DNA from: Kitasatospora cineracea
Lineage (GTDB): Bacteria; Actinomycetota; Actinomycetes; Streptomycetales; Streptomycetaceae
DNA: 64,000 nt
NCBI RefSeq assembly: GCF_003751605.1
Contig: NZ_RJVJ01000002.1
Span: forward strand, 62,001-126,000
Direction: 5' to 3'
Of the stretch, positions 51,224 through 60,480 are shown piece by piece. The notes beneath the pieces were generated by a model, which did no database searches, had not been told where the DNA came from, and saw only the letters and a program-made list of their open reading frames with translations. A program made the translations under genes and the position numbers. Position 1 is the first letter of the stretch. Each line of letters starts with the position of its first letter.

Positions 51224-52585
51224 TCACATCCCGGCGATCAGCTTCTCCACCCGCTCGTCCACCGAGCGGAACGGGTCCTTGCACAGCACGGTGCGCTGCG
51301 CCTGGTCGTTCAGCTTGAGGTGCACCCAGTCGACGGTGAAGTCGCGGCGCTGCTCCTGGGCGCGGCGGATGAAGTCGCCGCGCAGCCGGGCCCGGGTGGT
51401 CTGCGGGGGCACCGACTTGCCCTGGAAGGTCAGCAGGTCGGTCGTGACCCGCTGGGCCTGGCCGTTCTTCTGCAGCAGGTAGAACAGGCCGCGGCGGCGG
51501 TGGATGTCGTGGTAGGCGAGGTCGATCTGGGCGACCCGCGGGTTGGACATGGTCATCTGGTGCTTGGCCCGGTACTTCTCGATCAGCTGGTACTTCATGA
51601 TCCAGTCGATCTCGGTGCCGACCTTGGCCAGGTCCTCGCTGCGCACCGCCTCCAGGGTGCGGCCCCACAGGTCCAGCACCCGGGCCACGGTGCCCTCGTT
51701 GAGGCCCTTGCGGTCGGCGAACTCCAGCGCCTTGGTGTAGTACTCCTCCTGGATCTCCAGGGCGGAGGCCTCCCGGCCGTTGGCGAGCCGGACCTGGTGG
51801 GTGCCGGTCAGGTCGTGGCTGACCTCGCGGATCGCCCGGATCGGGTTCTCCAGCGTGAGGTCGCGCATCACCACGCCGGCCTCGATCAGCCGCAGCACCA
51901 GGTCGGTGGCGCCGACCTTGAGCAGCGTGGTGGTCTCCGACATGTTGGAGTCGCCGACGATGACGTGCAGCCGCCGGTAGCGCTCGGCGTCGGCGTGCGG
52001 CTCGTCCCGGGTGTTGATGATCGGCCGGGAGCGGGTGGTCGCCGAGCTGACGCCTTCCCAGATGTGCTCGGCACGCTGGCTGACGCAGTAGACCGCGCCG
52101 CGCGGGGTCTGCAGCACCTTGCCGGCGCCGCAGATCAACTGCCGGGTGACCAGGAACGGGATCAGCACGTCCGCCAGCCGGGAGAACTCGCCGTGCCGGG
52201 CCACCAGGTAGTTCTCGTGGCAGCCGTAGGAGTTCCCGGCCGAGTCGGTGTTGTTCTTGAACAGGTAGACGTCGCCGGCGATGCCCTCCTCGTGCAGCCG
52301 CCGCTCGGCGTCCACCAGCAGCCCCTCGAGGATCCGCTCGCCGGACTTGTCGTGGGTGACCAGCTCGGTGACGTCGTCGCACTCGGGGGTCGCGTACTCG
52401 GGGTGGGAGCCGACGTCGAGGTAGAGGCGGGCGCCGTTCTTCAGGAAGACGTTGCTGCTGCGGCCCCAGGAGACGACCCGGCGGAAGAGGTAGCGGGCCA
52501 CCTCGTCCGGCGACAGCCGGCGCTGGCCGCGGAAGGTGCAGGTGACGCCGTACTCGTTCTCGATCCCGAAAATTCGACGGTCCAT
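51224..52585 (-). CDS. pafA: Pup-protein ligase PafA
   Basis: This 453-aa carboxylate-amine ligase is glutamine-synthetase-like. The N-terminal RRIFGIENEYGVTCTFRG carries the metal-binding Glu pair, and HENYLVARHGEFSR and NTRDEPHADAERYRRLHV are shared with Dop. It activates the C-terminal Glu of Pup with ATP and ties it to target lysines. The ATG is at 52585. A 32-base palindrome separates it from the proteasome genes. Confidence 0.96.
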   Translation of the reverse strand: MDRRIFGIENEYGVTCTFRGQRRLSPDEVARYLFRRVVSWGRSSNVFLKNGARLYLDVGSHPEYATPECDDVTELVTHDKSGERILEGLLVDAERRLHEEGIAGDVYLFKNNTDSAGNSYGCHENYLVARHGEFSRLADVLIPFLVTRQLICGAGKVLQTPRGAVYCVSQRAEHIWEGVSSATTRSRPIINTRDEPHADAERYRRLHVIVGDSNMSETTTLLKVGATDLVLRLIEAGVVMRDLTLENPIRAIREVSHDLTGTHQVRLANGREASALEIQEEYYTKALEFADRKGLNEGTVARVLDLWGRTLEAVRSEDLAKVGTEIDWIMKYQLIEKYRAKHQMTMSNPRVAQIDLAYHDIHRRRGLFYLLQKNGQAQRVTTDLLTFQGKSVPPQTTRARLRGDFIRRAQEQRRDFTVDWVHLKLNDQAQRTVLCKDPFRSVDERVEKLIAGM

Positions 52586-52644
52586 GTGCGACTCTTCTCT
52601 GTTCGAAGCTCGGTGGAACCCCTCGGTGGCGGTCGGTGGACCGT

Positions 52645-52676
52645 CGGGCGGCCCGCTGCCGGCAGCGGGCCGCCCG
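52645..52676 (-). terminator. Perfect 32-bp palindrome between prcA and pafA
   Basis: Bases 52645-52660 pair with 52661-52676 without mismatch (arm cgggcggcccgctgcc). Its position after the prcA stop (52683) suggests a terminator or pause that lowers pafA relative to the proteasome. Confidence 0.75.
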
Positions 52677-52682
52677 GTTCGG

Positions 52683-53435
52683 TCATTCGGTGTCGGCGCC
52701 CTCGTCGTTGCCGTCCTCGGCGGCGGCCGACTCGTCGCCGCTGAGCAGCCGGGCCAGCTGGCCGCCCAGGATGCGCTTGAACTTCCGCTGCTGGGGGCGC
52801 TTGCGGTCCAGTACGGCGACCTCCAGCTGCTCCGGCGTCATGGTGCGGGGGCTGCCGCCGTTGGGGTCGCGGGCCAGGCCGTCGACCGCCAGCTTGAGCG
52901 CCTCGGCCAGGCTCAGCCCGGCCCGGTGGCGCTGGCCGAGGTAGCTGCCGATGGAGTCGGCGTTGCCGCCGACCACCACGGCGTTCTTCTCGTCCACCAC
53001 CGAGCCGTCGGGGGTGAGCCGGTAGATCTGGTCGTCGGCGTCGGTGCGGCCGACCTCGGCGACGATCAGCTCGACCTCGTAGGGCTTCTCCCCGACCGAG
53101 GAGAAGATGGTGCCCAGGGTCTGGGCGTAGACGTTGGCCAGGCCGCGGGCGGTGACGTCGGCCCGGTCGTAGGAGTAGCCGCGCAGGTCGGCGTAGCGGA
53201 CGCCGCCGATCCGCAGGTTCTCGAACTCGTTGTAGCGGCCGACCGCGGCGAAGGCGATCTTGTCGTAGATCTCGGAGACCTTGTGCAGGGCCCGTGAGGT
53301 GTTCTCCGCGACGAACACGATGCCGTCGGCGTAGGTGAGCACGACCACGCTGCGGCCGCGGGCGATGCCCTTGCGGGCGTACTCCGCGCGGTCCGCCATG
53401 GCCTGCTGGGGCGAGACGTAGAACGGCGTCGACAC
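52683..53435 (-). CDS. prcA: Proteasome alpha subunit
   Basis: This 250-aa subunit has an N-terminal STPFYVSPQQAMADRAEYAR, the alpha-type helix that gates the 20S core, and lacks a catalytic N-terminal Thr. The C-terminal acidic tail (DGNDEGADTE) is usual. The GTG at 53435 follows gaaggga. It forms rings with the beta subunit, which lies 32 bases upstream on the same strand. Confidence 0.95.
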   Translation of the reverse strand: MSTPFYVSPQQAMADRAEYARKGIARGRSVVVLTYADGIVFVAENTSRALHKVSEIYDKIAFAAVGRYNEFENLRIGGVRYADLRGYSYDRADVTARGLANVYAQTLGTIFSSVGEKPYEVELIVAEVGRTDADDQIYRLTPDGSVVDEKNAVVVGGNADSIGSYLGQRHRAGLSLAEALKLAVDGLARDPNGGSPRTMTPEQLEVAVLDRKRPQQRKFKRILGGQLARLLSGDESAAAEDGNDEGADTE

Positions 53436-53467
53436 CGCCGGTCTCCCTTCGGTGATGTGAGGCGGAC

Positions 53468-54313
53468 TCAGAGGAGCGGGGCCTGCGGCCCGTTGGGGTG
53501 CTCGCGGCGCTGGTCGGTGATGGAGACCGCGATCTCGGAGACCTCGTCCTCGGTGAGCCGGCGGAAGCCGTCCTCGGTGATCAGCGTGACGATCGGGAAG
53601 ATCTTGCGGGCCAGGTCGGGGCCGCCGGTCGCGGAGTCGTCGTCGGCGGCGTCGTACAGCGCCTGGACGGCGAGGGTGGCGGCCTGCTCGCCGGTGAGGC
53701 CGTCCCGGTAGAGCTTCTTCATCGAACCGCGGGCGAACACCGAGCCCGAGCCGGTGGCGGCGAAGCCGGCCCGCTCCTCGGAGCGGCCGCCGGTGACGTC
53801 GTAGGTGAAGATCCGGCCCCGGCCGAGGTCGAGGTCGTAGCCGGCGAAGACCGGGACGACCGCGAGGCCCTGCATGGCCATCGCCAGGTTGGAGCGGATC
53901 ATCGTGGTGAGCCGGTTGGCCTTGCCCTCGAAGGAGAGCACGGTGCCCTCGATCTTCTCGTAGTGCTCCAGCTCCAGCTGGAACAGCCGGACCATCTCGA
54001 CCGCCAGGCCGGCCGTGCCGGCGATGCCGACGGCGCTGTACTCGTCCGCCGGGAAGACCTTCTCGATGTCCCGCTGGGCGATGACGTTGCCCATGGTGGC
54101 GCGGCGGTCGCCGGCCAGCACCACGCCGCCGTCGAAGACCGCGGAGACGATGGTGGTGCCGTGCGGCGCCTCGACGGTCATCCCCTCTGGGAGGGGGCGC
54201 CGGCCGGGGAGCAGCTGCGGCGCGTGGCTGTCGAGGAAGTCGAGGAACGAGGAGGAGCCGGGGGTGAGGAAGGCGGCCGGCAGACGCCCGGTGCCACTGA
54301 GGTTGGCTTCCAC
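53468..54313 (-). CDS. prcB: Proteasome beta subunit, processed
   Basis: This 281-aa precursor should be cut between Gly52 and Thr53 in EAPHG-TTIVSAVFDGG, exposing Thr53 as the catalytic N-terminus. The 52-residue propeptide is usual for actinomycetes. GDRRATMGNVIAQRD near residue 70 is typical. The start is the GTG at 54313. With PrcA it makes the 20S core that degrades pupylated proteins. Confidence 0.96.
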   Translation of the reverse strand: MEANLSGTGRLPAAFLTPGSSSFLDFLDSHAPQLLPGRRPLPEGMTVEAPHGTTIVSAVFDGGVVLAGDRRATMGNVIAQRDIEKVFPADEYSAVGIAGTAGLAVEMVRLFQLELEHYEKIEGTVLSFEGKANRLTTMIRSNLAMAMQGLAVVPVFAGYDLDLGRGRIFTYDVTGGRSEERAGFAATGSGSVFARGSMKKLYRDGLTGEQAATLAVQALYDAADDDSATGGPDLARKIFPIVTLITEDGFRRLTEDEVSEIAVSITDQRREHPNGPQAPLL

Positions 54314-54491
54314 ACGTGTCCTTCCGGATCGAAGATCGAAAGTTGCTTGGTGCCCCGGACCCTACCCGCTTCCGGGGCCGGTTCCACGCGCTGCGCGCAG
54401 GGGTTTGCGGGAACACGAGGCCGCAGGCGCGCTCAGGGCACACCTGCGGCGCTCGTGGTGCTGTTTTCGGTGGCGGAGGGGGTTTCCCCTC

Positions 54492-54710
54492 TCACTCACC
54501 GCCCTTCTGCACGAATCCCCGCACGAAATCCTCGGCGTTGGATTCCAGTACCTCGTCGATTTCGTCGAGTACCGAGTCGACGTCGTCGCTGAGCTTTTCC
54601 TGGCGCTCCTTGAGCTCGTCCGAAGCCTGCGTTTCCGCGGCCTGCTCCTCGACCTCCTCGGAGGAGCGGTTGGCCCGCTGCTGGCCGCCGCCGGTGTCCT
54701 TCTCCGCCAT
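54492..54710 (-). CDS. pup: Prokaryotic ubiquitin-like protein Pup
   Basis: This 72-aa mostly disordered, highly acidic protein has the Mpa-binding coiled coil (DELKERQEKLSDDVDSVLDE) and ends in GGE. As the last residue is already Glu, Dop need not deamidate it before ligation. The ATG at 54710 (MAEKDTGGG) is the family start; an upstream frame is not needed. Confidence 0.96.
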   Translation of the reverse strand: MAEKDTGGGQQRANRSSEEVEEQAAETQASDELKERQEKLSDDVDSVLDEIDEVLESNAEDFVRGFVQKGGE

Positions 54711-54807
54711 TTCCCTCACCCCGCTCGTTCGGTGTTCTCGTTCAACGCTGGCTGCTCACCGGAATGATTCCCCGTCCGGGAAACGTTCACCCCCGGTGAT
54801 CGAAAAG

Positions 54808-56319
54808 TTACCCGCCGGAGAGGACGCGCACCAGGTCCTCGGCGGTGCGGCACCGGTCCAGCAGGTCCTTCACGTGCGCCCGGGTGCCGCGCAGCGGCTC
54901 CATGGTCGGGACGCGCTGGAGGCTGTCGTGGCCGGGCAGGTCGAAGATGACGGAGTCCCAGGAGGCCGCGGCCACGTGGTCGGCGTACTGCTCCAGGCAG
55001 CGGCCGCGGAAGTAGGCCCGGGTGTCGTCGGGGGGCTGGGTGACGGCCCGGCGGACGTCCTCCTCGGTGAACAGCCGGTCGAACCGCCCGCGCGCCTCCA
55101 GCCGGTTGTACAGGCCCTTGTCGGCCCGCACGTCGCTGTACTGGAGGTCGACCAGCTGGAGCCGGGGGCTGTCCCACTGCAGGGCGTCGCGCTGCCGGTA
55201 GCCCTCCAGGATCTCCTTCTTGGCGATCCAGTCGAGCTGCCGGGACAGGCTCATCGGGTCCCGCTCCAGGCGGCCCAGCACGTCCTCCCAGCGGGCCAGC
55301 ACGTCCATGGTCTGGTCGTCGGCGTCCTGCCCGTAGCGGTCCTCGACGTACTTGCGGGCCAGCTCGCAGTACTCCAGCTGGAGCTGGACGGCGGTCAGCT
55401 TGCGGCCGCTGCGCAGCTGGACCAGCTGCTTGAGGTCGGGGTCGTGGGAGACCCGGTGCAGGGTGCGCACCGGCTGGTCGACGGCGAGGTCGACGGCGAT
55501 GAAGCCGTCCTCGATCATCGACAGGACCAGCGCGGTGGTGCCGAGCTTGAGGTAGGTGGAGATCTCGGAGAGGTTGGCGTCGCCGATGATGACGTGCAGC
55601 CGGCGGTACTTCTCGGCGTCGGCGTGCGGCTCGTCCCGGGTGTTGATGATGGGGCGCTTGAGGGTGGTCTCCAGGCCGACCTCGACCTCGAAGTAGTCGG
55701 CGCGCTGGCTGATCTGGAAGCCGTGCCCGCCGCCCTCCTGCCCGATGCCCACCCGGCCGGCCCCGCACACCACCTGGCGGGAGACGAAGAACGGGGTGAG
55801 GTGGCGGACGATGTCGGCGAACGGGGTGGCCCGCCGCATCAGGTAGTTCTCGTGGGTGCCGTAGGAGGCGCCCTTGTTGTCGGTGTTGTTCTTGTAGAGC
55901 AGGATCCGCTGCCCGTTGGGCAGTTCCAGGGCGCGCTCGGCCGCCTCCGCCATGATCCGCTCGCCGGCCTTGTCCCAGAGCACCGCGTCGCGCGGGTTGG
56001 TGACCTCGGGCGAGGAGTACTCGGGGTGCGCGTGGTCGACGTAGAACCGGGCGCCGTTGGTGAGGATGACGTTGGCCAGGCCGATGTCCTCGTCGGTGAG
56101 CTGGCTGGCGTCCGCCACGTCCCGGGCCAGGTCGAAGCCCCGGGCGTCGCGCAGCGGATTCTCCTCCTCGAAGTCCCAGCGGGCGCGGCGCGCCCGGTGC
56201 ATCGCCGCGGCGTACGCGTTGACGATCTGGGACGAGGTGAGCATGGCGTTGGCGTTCGGGTGGCCGGGCACGGAGATGCCGTACTCGGTCTCGATCCCCA
56301 TCACGCGCCGTACGGTCAT
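54808..56319 (-). CDS. dop: Deamidase/depupylase Dop
   Basis: This 503-aa PafA homologue has MGIETEYGISVPGHPNANAM at the N-terminus, which carries the metal ligands, and NTRDEPHADAEKYRRLHVII shared with PafA. It removes Pup from proteins; since Pup here ends in Glu, depupylation should be its main role. It lies between arc and pup, with a hairpin separating it from arc. Confidence 0.95.
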   Translation of the reverse strand: MTVRRVMGIETEYGISVPGHPNANAMLTSSQIVNAYAAAMHRARRARWDFEEENPLRDARGFDLARDVADASQLTDEDIGLANVILTNGARFYVDHAHPEYSSPEVTNPRDAVLWDKAGERIMAEAAERALELPNGQRILLYKNNTDNKGASYGTHENYLMRRATPFADIVRHLTPFFVSRQVVCGAGRVGIGQEGGGHGFQISQRADYFEVEVGLETTLKRPIINTRDEPHADAEKYRRLHVIIGDANLSEISTYLKLGTTALVLSMIEDGFIAVDLAVDQPVRTLHRVSHDPDLKQLVQLRSGRKLTAVQLQLEYCELARKYVEDRYGQDADDQTMDVLARWEDVLGRLERDPMSLSRQLDWIAKKEILEGYRQRDALQWDSPRLQLVDLQYSDVRADKGLYNRLEARGRFDRLFTEEDVRRAVTQPPDDTRAYFRGRCLEQYADHVAAASWDSVIFDLPGHDSLQRVPTMEPLRGTRAHVKDLLDRCRTAEDLVRVLSGG

Positions 56320-56380
56320 GCGGCCCTCCTGACCTGTGGGTACTGCTGGGTGCTGCTCGGTACTGCCGGTGCAGACGCGC

Positions 56381-56420
56381 CGTCCGGCTGCGGTGCCCTG
56401 CCGAGCGCCGCAGCCGGACG
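56381..56420 (-). terminator. Hairpin between arc and dop
   Basis: Thirteen-base perfect arms at 56381-56393 and 56408-56420 follow the arc stop (56435). Confidence 0.7.
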
Positions 56421-56434
56421 GGATGGTGCGCGTG

Positions 56435-58201
56435 CTACAGGTACTGCCCGGTGTTGGCGACGGTGTCGATGGAGCGGCCGGACTCGGCGCCCTGCTTGCC
56501 GGTGACGAGGGTGCGGATGAAGACGATCCGCTCGCCCTTCTTGCCGGAGATGCGGGCCCAGTCGTCCGGGTTGGTGGTGTTGGGCAGGTCCTCGTTCTCC
56601 TTGAACTCGTCCACGCAGGCGGCGAGCAGGTGGGAGACGCGCAGACCGCGCTGGCCGTGGTCGAGGTAGTCCTTGATGGCCATCTTCTTCGCCCGGTCGA
56701 CGATGTTCTGGATCATCGCGCCGGAGTTGAAGTCCTTGAAGTACAGGACCTCCTTGTCACCGTTGGCGTAGGTGACCTCCAGGAAGCGGTTCTCCTCGGT
56801 CTCCGAGTACATCCGCTCGACCACCGACTGGATCATGGCGGCGACGGTGACCGAGACCGAGCCGTCGTGCTCCTTGAGGTCGTCCGGGTGGAACGGCAGG
56901 GTGTCCCTGAGGTACTTGGAGAAGATGTCCCTGGCCGCCTCGGCGTCCGGCCGCTCGATCTTGATCTTGACGTCCAGGCGGCCGGGCCGCAGGATCGCCG
57001 GGTCGATCATGTCCTCGCGGTTGGAGGCGCCGATGACGATGACGTTCTCCAGGCCCTCCACGCCGTCGATCTCGGCGAGCAGCTGCGGGACGATGGTGTT
57101 CTCCACGTCCGAGCTGACGCCGGAGCCGCGGGTGCGGAACAGCGACTCCATCTCGTCGAAGAAGACGATGACGGGCGTGCCCTCGCTCGCCTTCTCCCGG
57201 GCCCGCTGGAAGACCAGGCGGATCTGCCGCTCGGTCTCGCCGACGTACTTGTTGAGCAGCTCGGGGCCCTTGATGTTCAGGAAGTAGCTCTTGCCCTGCG
57301 GCCGGCCGGTCACCTCGGCGACCTTCTTGGCCAGCGAGTTGGCCACCGCCTTGGCGATCAGCGTCTTGCCGCAGCCGGGCGGGCCGTAGAGCAGGACGCC
57401 CTTGGGCGGCCGGAGCTCGTACTCCTTGAACAGGTCCGCGTGCAGGTACGGGAGCTCGACCGCGTCCCGGATCTGCTCGATCTGGCCGGCCAGGCCGCCG
57501 ATCTGCCGGTAGTCGATGTCCGGGACCTCCTCGAGGACAAGCTCCTCGACCTCGGCCTTCGGCACCACCTCGTACACGTAGCCGGAGCGGGGCTCCAGCA
57601 GCAGCGCGTCGCCCGCCCTGATCGTGACGCCGTGCAGCGGTTCGGCGAGCCGGACCACCCGCTCCTCGTCGGTGTGGCCGACGACCAGCGCGCGGTCGCC
57701 GCCCTCCAGCACCTCCTTGAGCGTGACGATCTCGCCGATCCGCTCGAACGCCATCGCCTCGACGACGTTCAGCGCCTCGTTGAGCATCACCTCCTGGCCG
57801 CGGCGCAGCTCGTCCAGCTCGACGCCGGGGCTGACGTTGACCCGGAGCTTGCGGCCGCCGGTGAAGATGTCGGCGGTGCCGTCCTCGTTCTTCTCGAGGA
57901 AGGTGCCGAATCCGGCCGGCGGCTGCGCGAGCCGGTCGACCTCCTCCTTGAGGGCCACGATCTGGTCGCGGGCCTCGCGGAGCGTGGAGACGAGCCGCTC
58001 GTTCTGGGCGGTCACGCCGGCCAAGCTGGTCTGGAGCTCGACGATCCGCTCCTCAAGAACCCTTGAGCTGCGCGGAGAATCGGCGAGCCTGCGCCGCAGG
58101 ACGGCGATCTCCTGCTCGAGGTACGAGACCTGTGCGGCCTCGTCGGACCCCCGTGCGGGCCTGCCGGCGCTGCGGTCGTAGTCGTCATCGTGGGCTGCCA
58201 C
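56435..58201 (-). CDS. arc: Proteasome-associated ATPase ARC/Mpa
   Basis: This 588-aa AAA+ ATPase has an N-terminal coiled coil (residues 20-90), two OB-like domains, Walker A GPPGCGKTLIAKA, Walker B VIVFFDEMESLF, and ends GQYL, the penultimate-Tyr tail that docks to the 20S core. It unfolds pupylated proteins. The GTG at 58201 (VAAHDDD) matches the family N-terminus and follows gaggagg; a GTG nine bases upstream overlaps that site. Confidence 0.94.
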   Translation of the reverse strand: MAAHDDDYDRSAGRPARGSDEAAQVSYLEQEIAVLRRRLADSPRSSRVLEERIVELQTSLAGVTAQNERLVSTLREARDQIVALKEEVDRLAQPPAGFGTFLEKNEDGTADIFTGGRKLRVNVSPGVELDELRRGQEVMLNEALNVVEAMAFERIGEIVTLKEVLEGGDRALVVGHTDEERVVRLAEPLHGVTIRAGDALLLEPRSGYVYEVVPKAEVEELVLEEVPDIDYRQIGGLAGQIEQIRDAVELPYLHADLFKEYELRPPKGVLLYGPPGCGKTLIAKAVANSLAKKVAEVTGRPQGKSYFLNIKGPELLNKYVGETERQIRLVFQRAREKASEGTPVIVFFDEMESLFRTRGSGVSSDVENTIVPQLLAEIDGVEGLENVIVIGASNREDMIDPAILRPGRLDVKIKIERPDAEAARDIFSKYLRDTLPFHPDDLKEHDGSVSVTVAAMIQSVVERMYSETEENRFLEVTYANGDKEVLYFKDFNSGAMIQNIVDRAKKMAIKDYLDHGQRGLRVSHLLAACVDEFKENEDLPNTTNPDDWARISGKKGERIVFIRTLVTGKQGAESGRSIDTVANTGQYL

Positions 58202-58237
58202 GGTCCTCACCTCCTCCTGGGGGAGCTGGACGACCCA

Positions 58238-58265
58238 AACCTACCTGGCACCAGGGTCATGTAAA
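58238..58265 (-). promoter_or_regulatory. Probable arc promoter
   Basis: On the minus strand tttaca (58265-58260) and taggtt (58243-58238) are 16 bases apart, 37 bases before the arc start. Confidence 0.55.
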
Positions 58266-58428
58266 CCCCTAGATCAGAAAGATGGATCGGGCGTGTCCGA
58301 TGTCCGCCCCGCTCGCTTCCCCTCTGGTACAGGAGATGCCCACCGCTCAACGGTTCAAAGCAGCGCGGATGTATCGTGACAGGAATGTCCCCGAATGCGG
58401 GGCGACGAGCGCAGAAACGGCAGGGGCA

Positions 58429-58716
58429 ATGGCGGGCACGGGCGAGGCACTCGAAGTCTGGATCGACCAGGATCTGTGCACCGGCGACGGCATCTGCGCG
58501 CAGTACGCGCCCGAGGTCTTCGAGCTCGACATCGACGGACTGGCCTATGTGAAGGGCGAGGACGACGAACTGCGCCAGCAGCCGGGCCAGAGCGTGCCGG
58601 TGCCGCTGACGCTCCTTCAGGACGTGGTGGACTCGGTCAAGGACTGCCCCGGCGACTGCATCCACGTCCGCCGCGCGGCGGACGGCGTCGAGGTCTACGG
58701 GCCGGACGCCGAGTAG
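58429..58716 (+). CDS. [3Fe-4S]-type ferredoxin
   Basis: This 95-aa ferredoxin has DQDLCTGDGICAQYAPEVFE (first two Cys) and KDCPGDCIHVRR (third, with one extra Cys), the pattern for a 3Fe-4S cluster; these often serve cytochromes P450. No P450 is beside it. The start is the ATG at 58429; longer frames to 58282 do not look coding. The gene's position beside arc is typical of streptomycetes. Confidence 0.87.
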   Translation: MAGTGEALEVWIDQDLCTGDGICAQYAPEVFELDIDGLAYVKGEDDELRQQPGQSVPVPLTLLQDVVDSVKDCPGDCIHVRRAADGVEVYGPDAE

Positions 58717-58741
58717 CGCCGGGGCGGCCGCCGAGGGGCCG

Positions 58742-59308
58742 TCAGGCGCCCTGCACGGAGCTCTTGGTCTCGGTCTTCGTCCACGCCCCGCCGGAGCGCT
58801 TCCAGGTCAGCTCGACCTCCAGGTCGGGCGAGAAGCGCGGCACGTCCGGCGAGGAGTAGCCGCGGGCCCGGCCGCGGATCGACCCGTCGCTGCGGATCGC
58901 CAGTTCGGTGACGGTCAGGCCCTCGCCGTCCGGCAGCAGGGCGACCGGCGTGCCGTCCGCGCCGACCAGGAACACGCCGTCCGGCGGGGTGCCCATGTCG
59001 GCCTGGCAGTGCGCGGCGGCGACGGTCAGCGGCTTCCCGTCCAGCACCGCGGAGGTCTTCAGGCTCACCGCGACCGGGAACGGCCCGCACTCCAGCGGCA
59101 GCCTCACCTTGCTCAGGTCCGCCTCAGGGGCCGGTTCGGGGGCCGGCGCCGCGACCGGGTCGCCGGCCGGCTGACCGGCCGTCACCGCCCCGGTCGCCGA
59201 GGTCGCCCCCAGCGCCCCGCCCACCACCGCGGCGCAGCCCGCCGCGACCAGCACCCAGTGCTTCAACCCCGAGCGCGCGTGCCCGGGTATCCGACGCTCC
59301 GTCACCAC
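58742..59308 (-). CDS. Secreted or membrane-anchored protein of unknown function
   Basis: This 188-aa protein has a basic N-terminus, a hydrophobic segment (LVAAGCAAVVGGALGA) followed by Pro/Ala spacer and a compact domain with two Cys (LECGPFPVAV, AAAHCQADMG), perhaps joined by a disulfide outside the cell. The GTG at 59308 follows ggggag. It converges on the ferredoxin. I do not recognise the family. Confidence 0.75.
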   Translation of the reverse strand: MVTERRIPGHARSGLKHWVLVAAGCAAVVGGALGATSATGAVTAGQPAGDPVAAPAPEPAPEADLSKVRLPLECGPFPVAVSLKTSAVLDGKPLTVAAAHCQADMGTPPDGVFLVGADGTPVALLPDGEGLTVTELAIRSDGSIRGRARGYSSPDVPRFSPDLEVELTWKRSGGAWTKTETKSSVQGA

Positions 59309-59398
59309 GAGACTCCCCTTTCCGGTCCGCGCATCCTTCCACACCGGCCCGGGGTTCGAGCAGCCCGGGGGCGCGGGGCGGGAGGCGCCGAACGGAAG

Positions 59399-59438
59399 GA
59401 TCGCGGCGGACGGCAATGGCTTGCCGTCCGCCGCGATC
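59399..59438 (-). terminator. Strong terminator of trmI
   Basis: Eighteen-base perfect arms at 59399-59416 and 59421-59438 enclose the loop tggc, 31 bases after the trmI stop. Confidence 0.92.
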
Positions 59439-59469
59439 CCTTCTGCGGGTGCGCCTACTGCCGCTCTCC

Positions 59470-60435
59470 CTAGGGGAGTTCCCGCGCGTCGTGCGAGGCG
59501 GCCTCGCGCTGCGCCTTGCGGATCGCGGCGCGCTCGGCGAGCGTCAGTTCGCTCTCCGGGCCGGTCTCGTAGTCCTCGCCGTAGGAGCCCTTGGCGGGGC
59601 GGCGGCGGCGCAGCGGGGGCTCGACGCCGTCGGCGAGGCGGCGGGCGGTGAGCAGGAAGCCGGTGTGGCCGATCATCCGGTGGTCCGGGCGGACGGCCAG
59701 GCCCTCGAGGTGCCAGGTGCGGACCATGGTCTCCCAGGCCTGCGGCTCGGTGAAGGTGCCGTGCTCGCGCAGCGCCTCGACGGTGCGCGACATCTGGGTG
59801 GTGGTGGCCACGTAGCAGCAGATCAGGCCGCCGGGGACGAGCGCCTTGGAGGCGACGTCCAGGCACTCCCAGGGGGCGAGCATGTCGAGGATGACGCGGT
59901 CGACGTCGGTCTCGACCAGGTTGTCCTGGAGGTCGCCGACGGTGAGCTTCCAGGCCGGGTGCGGGCCGCCGAAGTAGCGCTCGACGTTGCCCTTGGCGAT
60001 GTCGGCGAAGTCCTGCCGGCGCTCGTAGGAGGCGAGCGAGCCGGTGTCGCCGACGGCGCGCAGCAGGTAGGTGGAGAGGGCGCCGGAGCCGACGCCCGCC
60101 TCGACCACCCGCGCGCCGGCGAAGATGTCGGCCATGGCCAGGATCTGCCCCGCGTCCTTGGGGTAGATCACGGCCGCGCCGCGCGGCATGGACAGGACGT
60201 AGTCGGGGAGCAGGGGGCGCAGCGCGAGGTACGGGACGTTGCCCGTCGTGCGGACGACCGTGCCCTCGGGAGCGCCGATCAGCTCGTCGTGCGGGAACAT
60301 ACCCTTGTGGGTGTGGAACTGGTTCCCGGCCTGGAGCGTGAACGTGTAGTGGCGGCCCTTGGGGTCGGTCAGCTGGACCTGGTCCCCGACCTTGAAGGGC
60401 CCGCGTCGGCGGGCGGCACCGGTCGGTTCGGACAT
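59470..60435 (-). CDS. trmI: tRNA (adenine-58-N1)-methyltransferase TrmI
   Basis: This 321-aa enzyme uses S-adenosylmethionine (motif RVVEAGVGSGALSTYLLRAVG near residue 107; catalytic region VILDMLAPWECL). It methylates A58 in the T-loop of tRNA. The ATG at 60435 (MSEPTG) has agga nine bases upstream; an ATG three codons earlier is possible. Its place near arc is conserved in actinobacteria. Confidence 0.93.
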   Translation of the reverse strand: MSEPTGAARRRGPFKVGDQVQLTDPKGRHYTFTLQAGNQFHTHKGMFPHDELIGAPEGTVVRTTGNVPYLALRPLLPDYVLSMPRGAAVIYPKDAGQILAMADIFAGARVVEAGVGSGALSTYLLRAVGDTGSLASYERRQDFADIAKGNVERYFGGPHPAWKLTVGDLQDNLVETDVDRVILDMLAPWECLDVASKALVPGGLICCYVATTTQMSRTVEALREHGTFTEPQAWETMVRTWHLEGLAVRPDHRMIGHTGFLLTARRLADGVEPPLRRRRPAKGSYGEDYETGPESELTLAERAAIRKAQREAASHDARELP

Positions 60436-60480
60436 GGGGGCCATCCTACGGGAGCCGGAGGGCTGCCCCCGACCACATGA

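Noticed and set aside
58429..58716. Ferredoxin as part of a cytochrome P450 system
   Set aside because: No P450 or ferredoxin reductase lies in the window next to it, and this gene is a normal neighbour of arc.
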